Shown here piece after piece: positions 1 through 9,110 of a DNA stretch of 64,000 nucleotides. The notes under the pieces are model-generated. The model worked only from the letters and a program-made list of their open reading frames with translations. It searched no databases and was not told the origin of the DNA. Position numbers and translations under genes: made by a program. Source of the stretch: Cyclobacteriaceae bacterium (GTDB taxonomy: Bacteria; Bacteroidota; Bacteroidia; Cytophagales; Cyclobacteriaceae); NCBI GenBank assembly GCA_023151255.1, contig JAKLJG010000011.1:1-64000 (forward strand), read 5' to 3'. The first letter of the stretch is position 1, and each line of letters starts with the position of its first letter.

Positions 1-1
1 C

Positions 2-268
2 GCAGCAACGCTGGCTGTTCCTACGCGCATCATTCAAAAAGATGAGGAAGGCCAGTTTATTTTCGTTGTCGATAACCGAGGCGATAAAATGCTTGCCCGT
101 AAGGTACATGTAACAACCGGCATTACCTCTAAAACCGAAACCGAAATACTGGAAGGCCTGGAAGGCAATGAAATGATTGTAAACGAAGGTTACCGCGATT
201 TAACCGAAGGCGTTGAAGTAATCCTGGCCGGTACAACCAAAAATGTTAATGGAGTTGCCAAAAACTAA
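2..268 (+). CDS. RND efflux periplasmic adaptor, C-terminal fragment (MFP/HlyD family)
   Basis: This is the last 88 codons of a gene whose start lies left of the window. The frame is open from base 2 to a TAA at 266-268. The fragment looks like the membrane-proximal beta domain of a periplasmic adaptor: it opens with AVPTRIIQ, continues with a FIFVVD strand and the phrase LEGLEGNEMIVNEGYRDLTEG, which resembles the usual adaptor ending. Such adaptors bridge an inner-membrane RND pump and an outer-membrane channel. The stop lies 14 bases before the RND pump gene on the same strand, so the two are very probably one operon. The family call rests on a short tail plus its neighbour. Confidence 0.8.
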   Translation, partial: AATLAVPTRIIQKDEEGQFIFVVDNRGDKMLARKVHVTTGITSKTETEILEGLEGNEMIVNEGYRDLTEGVEVILAGTTKNVNGVAKN

Positions 269-282
269 TTTGACGTTACGTT

Positions 283-3200
283 ATGAGCGATAGCAATAAA
301 AAACTTAAAGTTGATAAAGAGTTTGGTCTGTCAACGCTGGCGCTGAACAACCGCACTTCGGTGATGTTTCTGGCTTTTCTGATTACGGTGATGGGTATTA
401 TGACCTACATCAACCTCCCCAAAGACAGCTATCCCGAAATTGAACAACCAGTGGTGTATATCGGCACCTCTTATCCGGGCAACTCGCCCATCGATATGGA
501 AAACCTGGTAACCCGGCCTATCGAAAAGGAGCTTAATACCATTTCTGAAGTGGACAACATCAAATCCACCTCCGTGCAGGATTATTCCACCATTATTATC
601 GAATTTGATCCAAAAACTTCCGTTCAAGATGCGTTAACCAAAGTAAAAGATGCGGTTGATAAGGCCAAACCCGAACTACCTAACGACCTGCCGGCTGACC
701 CGAACGTTTTTGAATTGAACTTTTCGGAGTTTCCTATATTCAACATTAACCTCTCCGGAAATTTTGAGTTGGAAGAACTTAAGCGTTATGCCGAGTACCT
801 GGAGGATGAAATTGAAAAACTATCCGAAATTTCAAAAGTAGAGATAAAAGGCATTGATGAAAAAGAAGTTAAAATAAAAGTTGACCCTTACGAACTGGAG
901 GCGCGCGAGCTGAACTTTGGTGATCTTGAAAGTGCCATCCAGGCCGAGAACATTACCCTTTCAGGAGGCAATATTCTGGATGACGGCATCCGAAGAAACA
1001 TCCGTGTTGTGGGTGAGTTCAACGACCCGCGACAACTTGAAGACATCGTGGTTAAGCATGAAAAGGGAAACATCGTTTACCTGAGAGATGTGGCACGCGT
1101 GGAATTTGATTATAAAGAGCGGCAGAGCTATGCCCGCCTGCAAAAACAACCGGTGGTAATGGTTGATGTCATTAAACGAAGCGGCCAGAACCTGCTGATT
1201 GCTACCGAAAAAGTAAATGCCATTCTGGCCAAAGCCAAAGCCGAGGTATTCCCGGCTGGTTTGAATGTTACTATCACCAACGATCAATCCTCGTTTACCA
1301 AAGAGATGGTGAGCAGCATGGAGAACAACATCATTTCAGGGGTGATTGTGGTGGTGGGTGTGCTTATGCTTTTCCTCGGCATCCGCAATGCCTACTTCGT
1401 GGGTATTGCCATACCGTTATCCATGTTTTTATCCTTTATGATACTGGGCTTCATCGGCTATACCATTAACATGATGGTGTTGTTTGGCCTGATCATGGCG
1501 CTGGGTATGCTGGTGGATAATGGAATTGTGGTGGTGGAAAATGTATACCGCCTGTACGAAGAGGGTTATGATTTGAAAAGTGCCGTGCGTCTGGGTACAG
1601 GCGAAATTGCCTGGCCTATTATTGCCTCAACCGCTACCACGTTGGCTGCCTTTTTGCCGCTGGCCATGTGGCCGGGCATCATGGGCGAGTTTATGAAGTA
1701 CCTGCCCATTACGCTGATTGTTGTTCTTAGTTCATCGCTGTTTGTTGGGCTGGTGGTAACCCCGGTAATTGCCTCGCTGTTTATGAAGCACGAGAGCGAC
1801 AGCGCCATGAAAAACCGGAGGATGACTTACCGCGTGGTACTGGCTTTATTTGTTGCAGGCGCACTTTTTATCGCAATCAAGGTTTATTGGTTTGGTAACC
1901 TTCTGCTTATCGGTGCACTATTGACTCTGCTTAATATCTATGTTTTTGCTCCGCTAACCCATGCTTTTCAAACACGCTTGCTTCCCCGGTTAGAGAGCCG
2001 ATACGCCAAACTGATTCAGCATGCCTTAAAGGGCTCTAATCCCAAGGCTTATTTAATAGGCACTATTCTCTTGTTGTTTCTTTCTATCGGGTTGCTGGTT
2101 GTATTTCCGCCCAAGGTTATCTACTTCCCAATCAACGAGCCAAAGTATATCAATATCTTTATTGAATACCCTACCGGTACTGATATTGAGGTAACCAACA
2201 AATTAACCGAGCGTATTGAAGATCAGGTTATTGAACTGGTGAAGCCCTACGAGTCGATTGTTGAATCGGTAATCGGTAACGTAGGGCAGGGCACGGGCGA
2301 TCCGAATGATCCGTCCAATATCGGGATGTCGGATACTCCCAATAAGGCGCGCATAACCGTAAACTTTGTTGATTTTAAATACCGTAACGGCCAAAGCACA
2401 AACGCCATTATGGAAGAGGTGCGAAAAGCCATTGGGCAGTATCCCGGAGTTACGGTAACCGTTGATAAGAATTCGGATGGCCCTCCGGCCGGAAAGCCCA
2501 TCAACATCGAAATTTCAGGCGATGATTTTTCTACTCTGGTACGCATAGCTGAAGACATGCGCAGCAAGATCAATGAATCGGGGATTCAGGGCATTGAAAA
2601 ACTTAAATCGGATTTAGAGACCGGGAAGCCTGAACTTGTTATTGACATTGATCGGGAAAAAGCCAGGCGGTTTGGCCTTTCATCCTATTCGGTGGCAAAC
2701 GAAATCCGCACCTCGCTTTACGGTAAGGAGGTATCGAAATTTAAACAGGGCGAAGATGATTACGACATCCAGCTTCGGCTTGACGATAAGTACCGCTATG
2801 ATTTGGATGCGCTGATTAATAAGAGCGTAACCTTTCGCGATCAAAGTACCGGCAAAATTTCACAGGTGCCAATTTCCTCTATCGCGAAAACTGAGTTGAG
2901 TTCTTCCTACGGCTCGGTGCGAAGAAAAGACTTAAAGCGTGTTATCACATTAAGCTCAAATGTATTGGGCGGGTATAACGCTACTGAAATTAACAACCAG
3001 ATAAAGGAATTACTGGCCGATTACCGGATGCCTCCGGGGTATTCATTTAAATTCGGTGGCGAACAAGAGAAACAAATGGAAGAAATGAGTTTCCTTACGG
3101 GCGCCTTGGCGTTGGCTGTGTTCATCATTTTTTTAATTATCGTTGCGCAGTTCAACAAAATAACGGCTCCTCTGATTATCATGACGTCCGTACTCTTCAG

Positions 3201-3684
3201 CACCATCGGTGTTTTTTTGGGCCTGTTTATTTTTAAAATGGACTTTGTGGTTATCATGACCATGGTGGGGCTGATTTCGCTGGCCGGTGTGGTGGTGAAT
3301 AACGCCATTGTGCTGATTGACTTTATTGAACTGAAGAAAAAGCGCCTGAAAGAGGAGATGAACGTGGATAAGCTGCCGATGCCGGTGGTAATTGATGCGA
3401 TTGCCGAAGCCGGCAAAACCCGCTTGCGCCCCGTACTATTAACCGCTATAACTACCATTTTGGGGTTAATGCCGCTGGCTATTGGTATCAACATCGACTT
3501 TATCAAGTTTCTTACCAGTTACGATGCTGACTTTTACATTGGTGGTGATAGTGTAATTTTCTGGAGCCCGCTATCGTGGACGATTGTGCACGGCCTTGCC
3601 TTTGCCACCTTCTTAACCCTGGTGGTGGTGCCGGTTATGTACCTGCTGGTTGAAAGGCTTAACCGCAGGCTCGGCATTGGTTAA
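283..3684 (+). CDS. RND family efflux transporter, inner-membrane permease subunit
   Basis: At 1133 residues this has the normal RND pump length. Its layout is typical: one N-terminal membrane helix near residues 25-43, a large periplasmic loop, a block of helices around 345-560, a second periplasmic loop and a C-terminal helix block near 940-1125. It should export drugs or other small amphiphiles using the proton gradient, together with the upstream adaptor. The helix-4 motif reads LVDNGIVVVEN (D412, N413), where AcrB has two aspartates. The helix-10 motif reads VVVNNAIVLID, with Asn where AcrB has its relay lysine. That pattern occurs in a known RND branch, so the protein need not be inactive. 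Substrate is unknown. No outer-membrane factor gene follows. Confidence 0.93.
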   Translation: MSDSNKKLKVDKEFGLSTLALNNRTSVMFLAFLITVMGIMTYINLPKDSYPEIEQPVVYIGTSYPGNSPIDMENLVTRPIEKELNTISEVDNIKSTSVQDYSTIIIEFDPKTSVQDALTKVKDAVDKAKPELPNDLPADPNVFELNFSEFPIFNINLSGNFELEELKRYAEYLEDEIEKLSEISKVEIKGIDEKEVKIKVDPYELEARELNFGDLESAIQAENITLSGGNILDDGIRRNIRVVGEFNDPRQLEDIVVKHEKGNIVYLRDVARVEFDYKERQSYARLQKQPVVMVDVIKRSGQNLLIATEKVNAILAKAKAEVFPAGLNVTITNDQSSFTKEMVSSMENNIISGVIVVVGVLMLFLGIRNAYFVGIAIPLSMFLSFMILGFIGYTINMMVLFGLIMALGMLVDNGIVVVENVYRLYEEGYDLKSAVRLGTGEIAWPIIASTATTLAAFLPLAMWPGIMGEFMKYLPITLIVVLSSSLFVGLVVTPVIASLFMKHESDSAMKNRRMTYRVVLALFVAGALFIAIKVYWFGNLLLIGALLTLLNIYVFAPLTHAFQTRLLPRLESRYAKLIQHALKGSNPKAYLIGTILLLFLSIGLLVVFPPKVIYFPINEPKYINIFIEYPTGTDIEVTNKLTERIEDQVIELVKPYESIVESVIGNVGQGTGDPNDPSNIGMSDTPNKARITVNFVDFKYRNGQSTNAIMEEVRKAIGQYPGVTVTVDKNSDGPPAGKPINIEISGDDFSTLVRIAEDMRSKINESGIQGIEKLKSDLETGKPELVIDIDREKARRFGLSSYSVANEIRTSLYGKEVSKFKQGEDDYDIQLRLDDKYRYDLDALINKSVTFRDQSTGKISQVPISSIAKTELSSSYGSVRRKDLKRVITLSSNVLGGYNATEINNQIKELLADYRMPPGYSFKFGGEQEKQMEEMSFLTGALALAVFIIFLIIVAQFNKITAPLIIMTSVLFSTIGVFLGLFIFKMDFVVIMTMVGLISLAGVVVNNAIVLIDFIELKKKRLKEEMNVDKLPMPVVIDAIAEAGKTRLRPVLLTAITTILGLMPLAIGINIDFIKFLTSYDADFYIGGDSVIFWSPLSWTIVHGLAFATFLTLVVVPVMYLLVERLNRRLGIG

Positions 3685-3692
3685 CCAAACGA

Positions 3693-4937
3693 ATGGCAAA
3701 GTTCATGGTACTTTTTTTCATTCTGGTCGTTCTGGTGTTGATAGACCTGTACGTTTACCAGGCTGTTGCCACCATCAGCAAAGAATGGACAGCCGGCTGG
3801 AAAAGTTTTGCCCGGTTGGGTTTCTGGATTTTTACAGGACTCTCGTTGCTGGCTGTGTTGTGGTATGCTTATGGTGATCCGTATAAATATGGATCGCAGT
3901 TGCGCAACCTGGTGCTTACCGGCATTTTTATTGTTTATTTTTCCAAGATCTTCGGGGTGCTTTTTGTTTTGATTGATGATGTTCAACGAGGCATTCGCTG
4001 GCTGGTAACTTATTTTAAGCAAGATACCCCCTCGCAAGGCGGTAAGGTAATACCACGCTCTGAATTTTTAGCCAAGGCAGCGGTTATTACGGCAACTATT
4101 CCGTTTGCGGCAATGACGTACGGCATCATTTCAGGCGCACACGATTACCGCGTTCGCAGAAGGACTATTATGCTGCCCAACCTTCCGAAAGCTTTTGACG
4201 GTATTCGAATTGGCCAGCTATCTGATATTCATTCCGGTAGTTTCTTCAGCAAGACATCCGTTAGGGGAGGCATCGACATGTTTTTGCGGGAGAAGCCGGA
4301 TTTGATCTTTTTCACAGGTGACCTGGTGAACAACGAAACCAGCGAAGTGGCCGAGTATATTGATGTATTTGCTAAGTTAAAAGCTCCACTGGGTGTATAT
4401 TCGGTTACAGGCAATCACGATTATGGCGATTATAAATCGTGGGTGAGTAGGGAAGCCAAGCAGAAGAATTTTACCGATCTGATGGAGGCCCACCGCTTGA
4501 TGGGATTTGACCTGTTAATGAATGAACACCGGTTTATCAGGCAAGGCGGTGAGGCAATGGCCATTATCGGTATTGAAAACTGGGGAGCCGGCCGTTTTGC
4601 CAAGTACGGAAAATTAAATGAAGCCTATCGTGGTAGTGAGGAAGCGCCTGTAAAATTATTGCTTTCGCACGATCCCAGCCACTGGGATGCCCAGGTACGC
4701 CCCAACTATCCGGATATCGATGTTGCCTTTGCCGGTCATACACATGGCTTTCAGTTTGGTGTAGAGATTGGGGATTTCAAATGGAGTCCTTCGCAGTATG
4801 TGTACAAGCAATGGGCTGATTTGTATCAGGAAGGCAATCAATACCTGTATGTTAACCGGGGTTTCGGTTATATTGGCTATCCGGGAAGAGTGGGTATCCC
4901 TCCCGAACTCACTATCATCGAACTGAAGCGTGCCTGA
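3693..4937 (+). CDS. Membrane-anchored calcineurin-like metallophosphoesterase
   Basis: This 414-residue protein begins with several hydrophobic helices (about residues 5-25, 45-65, 75-100 and 130-150), then a cytosolic or periplasmic phosphoesterase domain. All five family motifs are visible in order: LSDIH near residue 178, FFTGDLVNN, VTGNHDYGD, the His of LLSHDP, and AGHTHGFQ. These residues bind the two metal ions that hydrolyse phosphate esters. It resembles the YkuE/YaeI-type membrane phosphoesterases, some of which act on lipid phosphates; the substrate here cannot be read from sequence. It starts 8 bases after the RND pump, so it is probably co-transcribed. Its 3' end faces the DoxX gene, 11 bases away. 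Confidence 0.9.
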   Translation: MAKFMVLFFILVVLVLIDLYVYQAVATISKEWTAGWKSFARLGFWIFTGLSLLAVLWYAYGDPYKYGSQLRNLVLTGIFIVYFSKIFGVLFVLIDDVQRGIRWLVTYFKQDTPSQGGKVIPRSEFLAKAAVITATIPFAAMTYGIISGAHDYRVRRRTIMLPNLPKAFDGIRIGQLSDIHSGSFFSKTSVRGGIDMFLREKPDLIFFTGDLVNNETSEVAEYIDVFAKLKAPLGVYSVTGNHDYGDYKSWVSREAKQKNFTDLMEAHRLMGFDLLMNEHRFIRQGGEAMAIIGIENWGAGRFAKYGKLNEAYRGSEEAPVKLLLSHDPSHWDAQVRPNYPDIDVAFAGHTHGFQFGVEIGDFKWSPSQYVYKQWADLYQEGNQYLYVNRGFGYIGYPGRVGIPPELTIIELKRA

Positions 4938-4948
4938 GCAATAGGTAC

Positions 4949-5407
4949 TCAGTTGCCGGGATGTGCGGCTTCCATCTCTCGCCTGCGTTTGGCATCAATG
5001 GAGTATTTGCCGGCACCGAAAATAGTGAAGATGATAAGGCCGGCCAGTACAATAAGCGAGATCTCCAGTTCCATATGACTACCCACACTTAAAAAGCCTT
5101 TTGGGGCATTCACAAAAACAACCGCACCAATCATTACCGGAAGGTTAATAATGCTTACTACCCGCGTAAACAGGCCAACAGCAATCAGCGGACCGCCCAG
5201 TATGTGTGCAAAAACTACATAATGGGCCAGGGTTGCCCCGGCAAACCAAACATTGAAACCGGAGGCGGTCATTTCCAGTTCATCCATATTGGTAATAAAC
5301 TCAAGGCCCTTGTAGGTAATAAACAGGCCGAGAATAATCCGGAAGAAATCAAGAAAGCCGGGGCGGTGCGCGTTACCCCATTTTTCAACATCGGTAACAA
5401 CACTCAT
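4949..5407 (-). CDS. DoxX family membrane protein
   Basis: The protein reads MSVVTDVEKWGNAHRPG and then about four membrane helices, with the DoxX pattern FFRIILGLFITYKGLEF, an AHILGGPLIAVGLFTR segment and a final helix ending in KYSIDAKR. DoxX proteins are small inner-membrane proteins linked in some bacteria to thiol or redox stress; no activity can be assigned here. An upstream in-frame start at 5461 would add 18 polar residues (MTFRQTFLK...). I prefer the internal ATG at 5405-5407 because it gives the usual N-terminus and length (152 residues). It lies downstream of the RRM gene on the same strand, but a terminator separates them. Confidence 0.8.
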   Translation of the reverse strand: MSVVTDVEKWGNAHRPGFLDFFRIILGLFITYKGLEFITNMDELEMTASGFNVWFAGATLAHYVVFAHILGGPLIAVGLFTRVVSIINLPVMIGAVVFVNAPKGFLSVGSHMELEISLIVLAGLIIFTIFGAGKYSIDAKRRREMEAAHPGN

Positions 5408-5492
5408 ACTTGTAATCGGTTGGTTTACACAAAGTTTAAGAAATGTTTGGCGAAAGGTCAATGCCGACTGCTGATTTCTTTTTTTACCGAGA

Positions 5493-5523
5493 ATAAAAAA
5501 ACCCGGGCTGTCAACCCGGGTTT
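5493..5523 (-). terminator. Rho-independent terminator of the RRM protein gene
   Basis: A perfect 9-bp inverted repeat (AAACCCGGG at 5499-5507 and CCCGGGTTT at 5515-5523) encloses a 7-base loop. On the minus strand it is followed by a run of seven T residues (bases 5495-5501 on the plus strand are A). It sits 22 bases past the stop codon of the RRM gene and before the DoxX gene, so it should end the RRM transcript. Confidence 0.85.
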
Positions 5524-5545
5524 GTTCAATAGTTATTCTGAAATC

Positions 5546-5854
5546 CTAATAATCGTCCCGATTAAAATTTTTTCTGAATCCACCGCCACTCCTGTTTCCG
5601 CGGGGAGCATCGGTGCGTGGCCGGGCCTCGTTAACCACCAGGTTTTTGCCCATAAAATCGGCACCGTTTAACTGGTTAATGGCGCTTTGAGCCGATGAAT
5701 TATCGGCCATTTCAACAAAACCGAAACCACGGCTGCGGTTGGTAAATTTGTCAAGGATGATTTTAGCTGAGCTAACTTCACCAAACTGTTCGAAGAGTCC
5801 CTTCAATTCTGCTTCCGTTGCTTTAAAAGGGATGTTGGCAACATAAATGTTCAT
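5546..5854 (-). CDS. RRM-domain RNA-binding protein (cold-shock type)
   Basis: This is a 102-residue single RNA recognition motif protein. RNP2 is visible as IYVANIP at residues 3-9 and RNP1 as RGFGFVEM near residues 42-49, with the aromatic residues that stack on RNA bases. The C-terminal tail (about 80-102) is rich in Arg, Gly and Asn (PRGNRSGGGFRKNF), as in other short bacterial RRM proteins. Such proteins in Bacteroidota and cyanobacteria bind single-stranded RNA and are often abundant or induced by cold. The gene stands alone, with 188 bases upstream and a strong terminator downstream, so the upstream stretch may hold a regulatory 5' leader. I saw no clear fold in it. Confidence 0.93.
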   Translation of the reverse strand: MNIYVANIPFKATEAELKGLFEQFGEVSSAKIILDKFTNRSRGFGFVEMADNSSAQSAINQLNGADFMGKNLVVNEARPRTDAPRGNRSGGGFRKNFNRDDY

Positions 5855-6042
5855 TTGTTAACTGATAAAGTGAATAATTAAACTGTTGTTTGATGAATCT
5901 TTCTGAAACTCAGTTCGGTACGAAGATGGGCTCAGGATAAATTAATCAAATCACTGTAAAAATAACCAGAATATGTTACGGTTCAACCAGTACAGGTTGT
6001 TTTGAAGTTGGCTGTCGGTAAAAATGCTCTAAAATGGTTTTT

Positions 6043-6486
6043 TTAAGAGGTATGGTCAGCAACGATAACCCACTTGCCTTTAATTTTTCTCCACAATAAG
6101 GTGAAATGCCCGCCTGGATTGTCATGTGTGCGCTTCAGCTCCCATTTCCCGATAACATAGGCCGTAGTTGGCGAAAGTACCTCTACCGATAGCAAGGTAA
6201 AGGTAAGTTGTCCCATGGCCTCGGGTGTTGGATATCCTTTCTTGTAATTCTCTAATGTGGTAGTCCAGCCATAGGTAAGGCCGTTCCGTCCGATAAATTT
6301 CAGGCTGTCGGATTTCCAGTAGCCTTCCATAAAAGCGGCAATATCGCCCCGGTTCCAATCCGCTTGCTGTTTGAACATGCTGTTTCGGATGATCTGCTCA
6401 TCATTTGGCTTTTGTTGTGCGGCACTGTAGGTGTAAATAAAAAGAAGGCTTGATGCAAAAAGAAGTTGGGTGCGTAAAATAAGCAT
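6043..6486 (-). CDS. Secreted SnoaL-like/DUF4440 (NTF2 fold) protein
   Basis: This 147-residue protein has an N-terminal signal peptide (about residues 1-23, ending SAAQ). The mature part fits the DUF4440 branch of the NTF2-like superfamily: a helix with QQADWNRGDIAAFMEGYW, then strands with FIGRNGLTYGW and FTLLSVEVLSPTTAYVIGKWEL, and a C-terminal GHFTLLWRKIKGKWVIVADHTS typical of these folds. Members are small cone-shaped proteins that bind or transform small ligands; no function can be named. It is probably periplasmic. It follows priA at a distance of 72 bases on the same strand and may be expressed with it or alone. Confidence 0.85.
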   Translation of the reverse strand: MLILRTQLLFASSLLFIYTYSAAQQKPNDEQIIRNSMFKQQADWNRGDIAAFMEGYWKSDSLKFIGRNGLTYGWTTTLENYKKGYPTPEAMGQLTFTLLSVEVLSPTTAYVIGKWELKRTHDNPGGHFTLLWRKIKGKWVIVADHTS

Positions 6487-6558
6487 GGCATTTTGGTTTA
6501 GTTATGATCTATTAACGAGGTGATGAGTTCGAAAATGTACGATAATTCGCACCCACCT

Positions 6559-9066
6559 TCAATACGGGTCAACATTCACTACGGTGCGTACATTCCGAAA
6601 GGAACTGTTAAGGCTAAGATGGTCAATATCATCGGCAATTAGTTGCTTGATATCTCCCAGGTATCCTGAGTTGCGGGGAATTTTAATCAGGATGGTCATC
6701 AGGTACTGGTTTCTGATTTTTGATACCATGGGTTCGCCCGGCCCCAGTATTTTTACACCGGTGAGTTGCGATCGCAACCGGTCAGCCAGTGCAGCGGAAG
6801 CTTCATTAACCGTTCTTTTATCGGTGTGTTTAAGGGTTAGTTCAATCAGGCGTGTAAAGGGCGGGTACTGGTGTACTTTTCGGTCGTCCAGTTCAAGTTC
6901 ATAAAATTTGTTAACACGGTGGTTGAGAACATCATTGAGCAAGGGGTGTTGCGGTTGCGAGGTCTGGATGATAACCCTTCCGGTTTTATCCTTTCGGCCG
7001 GCCCGTCCGCTCACCTGGGTGAGTAGTTGAAAGGCGCGTTCGTGTGCGCGGAAGTCAGGGAAATGAAACATCCGGTCGGCATTAAACACCCCCACCAAAC
7101 TAACCCGGCCGAAGTCAAGGCCTTTAGTAACCATTTGGGTGCCAACCAAAATGTCGGTCTGGCCGGCTTCAAATTCGCTGATAATATTTTCATAGCCGGC
7201 TTTCGATCGGGTAGTCTCCAGGTCCATACGCTGGATGACGGCTTCCGGAAAATACAGGCGCAGTTCTTCTTCCAGTTTTTCGGTACCATAACCTGATGTG
7301 AGCAGTCGTTTGGATGAACAGGTGCGGCATGCCGTGGGCATGGGCTCTCTGTATCCGCAGTAATGGCACACCAGCGCATTTTTATATTGATGATAAGTTA
7401 GGCTAACCGAACAATTGGTGCACCGCGGTATCCATCCGCAGTCTTCGCACTCCAGCAACGGTGCGTAACCCCTGCGGTTTTGAAAAACAATTACCTGTTC
7501 TTTCCGTGCAAGTGTTTCTTCAATAGCCTTGAGCAACGTGGAGGTGAACTGCCCTTTGTTTTTCTTTTCTTTACGCTCCCGGCTTAAGTCGGCTAAGACA
7601 ATTGTTGGAAGCGTGGCCTCGCCAAACCGGGTGTGTAGTTGTACCAGGCCGTACTTGCCGGTGTGCGCCAGCCAGTAGGATTCCAGCGAGGGGGTGGCCG
7701 ATCCGAGCAGTACATGTGCGTGGTGCAACTGGCCCATCATCAGCGCCACATCGCGGGCATGGTAGCGCGGAGCCGGCTCCTGTTGTTTATAGGAGGTGTC
7801 GTGCTCCTCATCAACAATTATCAGCCCCAAATTGTCAAAGGGCAGGAATACCGATGATCGAACGCCTACCACAAACTTAAACCTTCCGCTCAGAATGCCC
7901 TGCCACACTTCCACGCGTTCGTTATCAGAAAAACGGGAGTGGTAAACGCCCATGGTGTTGCCAAACACTTTTTTCAGCCGCTGAACAATCTGGGTAGTCA
8001 ACGCTATTTCCGGAAGCAGATAAAGTACCTGCGTGCCGCTATCCAGTGCCTGCTTAATCAGGCTGATGTAGATTTCGGTTTTACCGCTGCCGGTGATGCC
8101 GTGAAAAAGTGTGGTGTTATTTTTTTTGGCCGACTGCAGAATTTCATCGCGGGCGCGAAGTTGGTCTTCGCTAAGGATATTTTCAGGTTGCCCGGCAGAT
8201 GTATCTGTATCGAACCTCGAGACGATAACCTCAAACTCTTCAAAGATGCCGTGCTTAATCAGCGTGTTGAGTGATGATTCAGACAGGTTGCTTTCCAGAA
8301 ATTTTTTACGCGAAAGCCCGGTTTTATTTTGTCCGGCCTCGTGCATTACCGGCACTTCCTGCAGGTATTTCAGTACCAACGCTTCTTGTTTTGGTTTGGA
8401 GGCCAGTGTGTTGAATAGCTCGTGCAGTGCATCGTTCGAAAGGTAATGCTGGGCTAACCGCACTTTCCGTTCGGTTTTTGGTTTATATTTTTCATGCACT
8501 TCTTCAAAAAGGATGACGGCTTCTTTTCTGACCAATGATTTAAGGATAGCGTAAATTGTTTTTACACTAAGCAGTTTAGATACTTCCGAGTACGTCATCG
8601 GGCCGTGCTGAAGCTGGCGCAGCAGCATTTCTTCTTTTTGGGTAAACTCAAACAGGGTTTCATTCCAGTCAAAGGCGGGGTGCAGTTGCACCTTTGATTC
8701 GCTGGAAAGTTTTAGCCCGGAAGGCAGGGCAGCATTGATTACTTCGCCAGGGGTGCAGAGGTAATACGAAGCTATCCAGTTGAATAATTTCAGTTGATTG
8801 CCGTTTACAGCCGGCTCATCGTCCAGCAGTTCAAGCAGGTATTTAGCCTCATATTCAGTTGGCGGATTTTGGTGAATTGTGCTGACGATGCCGGTAAGGA
8901 TCTTCCGGTCGCCAAACGGTACAATGGCGCGCTGCCCAGGGGCGATGCGTTCATTAAACTCAAGGGGTACGCGGTATGTGAATAGTTTTTGTACAGGTAC
9001 CGGCAGCATGAGTTCTGCAAAAAGTGTAATCCGTTCCGGATTTTCTAATGGGAGTTGATTAATCAT
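6559..9066 (-). CDS. priA: Primosomal protein N' (replication restart helicase PriA)
   Basis: PriA is the 3'-to-5' superfamily-2 helicase that recognises stalled forks and reloads the replicative helicase. The 835-residue protein has the N-terminal DNA-binding domain (LFTYRVP near residue 28, PGQRAIVPFG near 43), Walker A GITGSGKTE near 323-331, the DEEH box in LIIVDEEHD, and the zinc-binding insertion with four CxxC-type pairs (CEDC, CTNC, CHYC, CRTC). The C-terminal helicase motifs include GTQMVTKGLDF and QVSGRAGR. The ATG at 9064-9066 is preferred, as it gives a normal N-terminus. A -7-like TAGATTTG lies 15 bases upstream. Confidence 0.96.
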   Translation of the reverse strand: MINQLPLENPERITLFAELMLPVPVQKLFTYRVPLEFNERIAPGQRAIVPFGDRKILTGIVSTIHQNPPTEYEAKYLLELLDDEPAVNGNQLKLFNWIASYYLCTPGEVINAALPSGLKLSSESKVQLHPAFDWNETLFEFTQKEEMLLRQLQHGPMTYSEVSKLLSVKTIYAILKSLVRKEAVILFEEVHEKYKPKTERKVRLAQHYLSNDALHELFNTLASKPKQEALVLKYLQEVPVMHEAGQNKTGLSRKKFLESNLSESSLNTLIKHGIFEEFEVIVSRFDTDTSAGQPENILSEDQLRARDEILQSAKKNNTTLFHGITGSGKTEIYISLIKQALDSGTQVLYLLPEIALTTQIVQRLKKVFGNTMGVYHSRFSDNERVEVWQGILSGRFKFVVGVRSSVFLPFDNLGLIIVDEEHDTSYKQQEPAPRYHARDVALMMGQLHHAHVLLGSATPSLESYWLAHTGKYGLVQLHTRFGEATLPTIVLADLSRERKEKKNKGQFTSTLLKAIEETLARKEQVIVFQNRRGYAPLLECEDCGWIPRCTNCSVSLTYHQYKNALVCHYCGYREPMPTACRTCSSKRLLTSGYGTEKLEEELRLYFPEAVIQRMDLETTRSKAGYENIISEFEAGQTDILVGTQMVTKGLDFGRVSLVGVFNADRMFHFPDFRAHERAFQLLTQVSGRAGRKDKTGRVIIQTSQPQHPLLNDVLNHRVNKFYELELDDRKVHQYPPFTRLIELTLKHTDKRTVNEASAALADRLRSQLTGVKILGPGEPMVSKIRNQYLMTILIKIPRNSGYLGDIKQLIADDIDHLSLNSSFRNVRTVVNVDPY

Positions 9067-9080
9067 GGAGAGCCTACCGG

Positions 9081-9088
9081 CAAATCTA
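9081..9088 (-). promoter_or_regulatory. Possible -7 box (TAGATTTG) for priA
   Basis: The minus strand reads TAGATTTG, a full match to the Bacteroidota -7 consensus TAnnTTTG, 15 bases before the priA start codon. I see no TTTG or TTG at the usual distance upstream, so the call rests on this half of the promoter alone. Confidence 0.35.
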
Positions 9089-9110
9089 ATGGAATCGGTT
9101 GCAAATTTTC

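Noticed and set aside
5204-5671. 155-codon plus-strand frame across the DoxX-RRM junction
   Set aside because: It runs antisense through two recognised genes and a terminator and has no recognisable domain.
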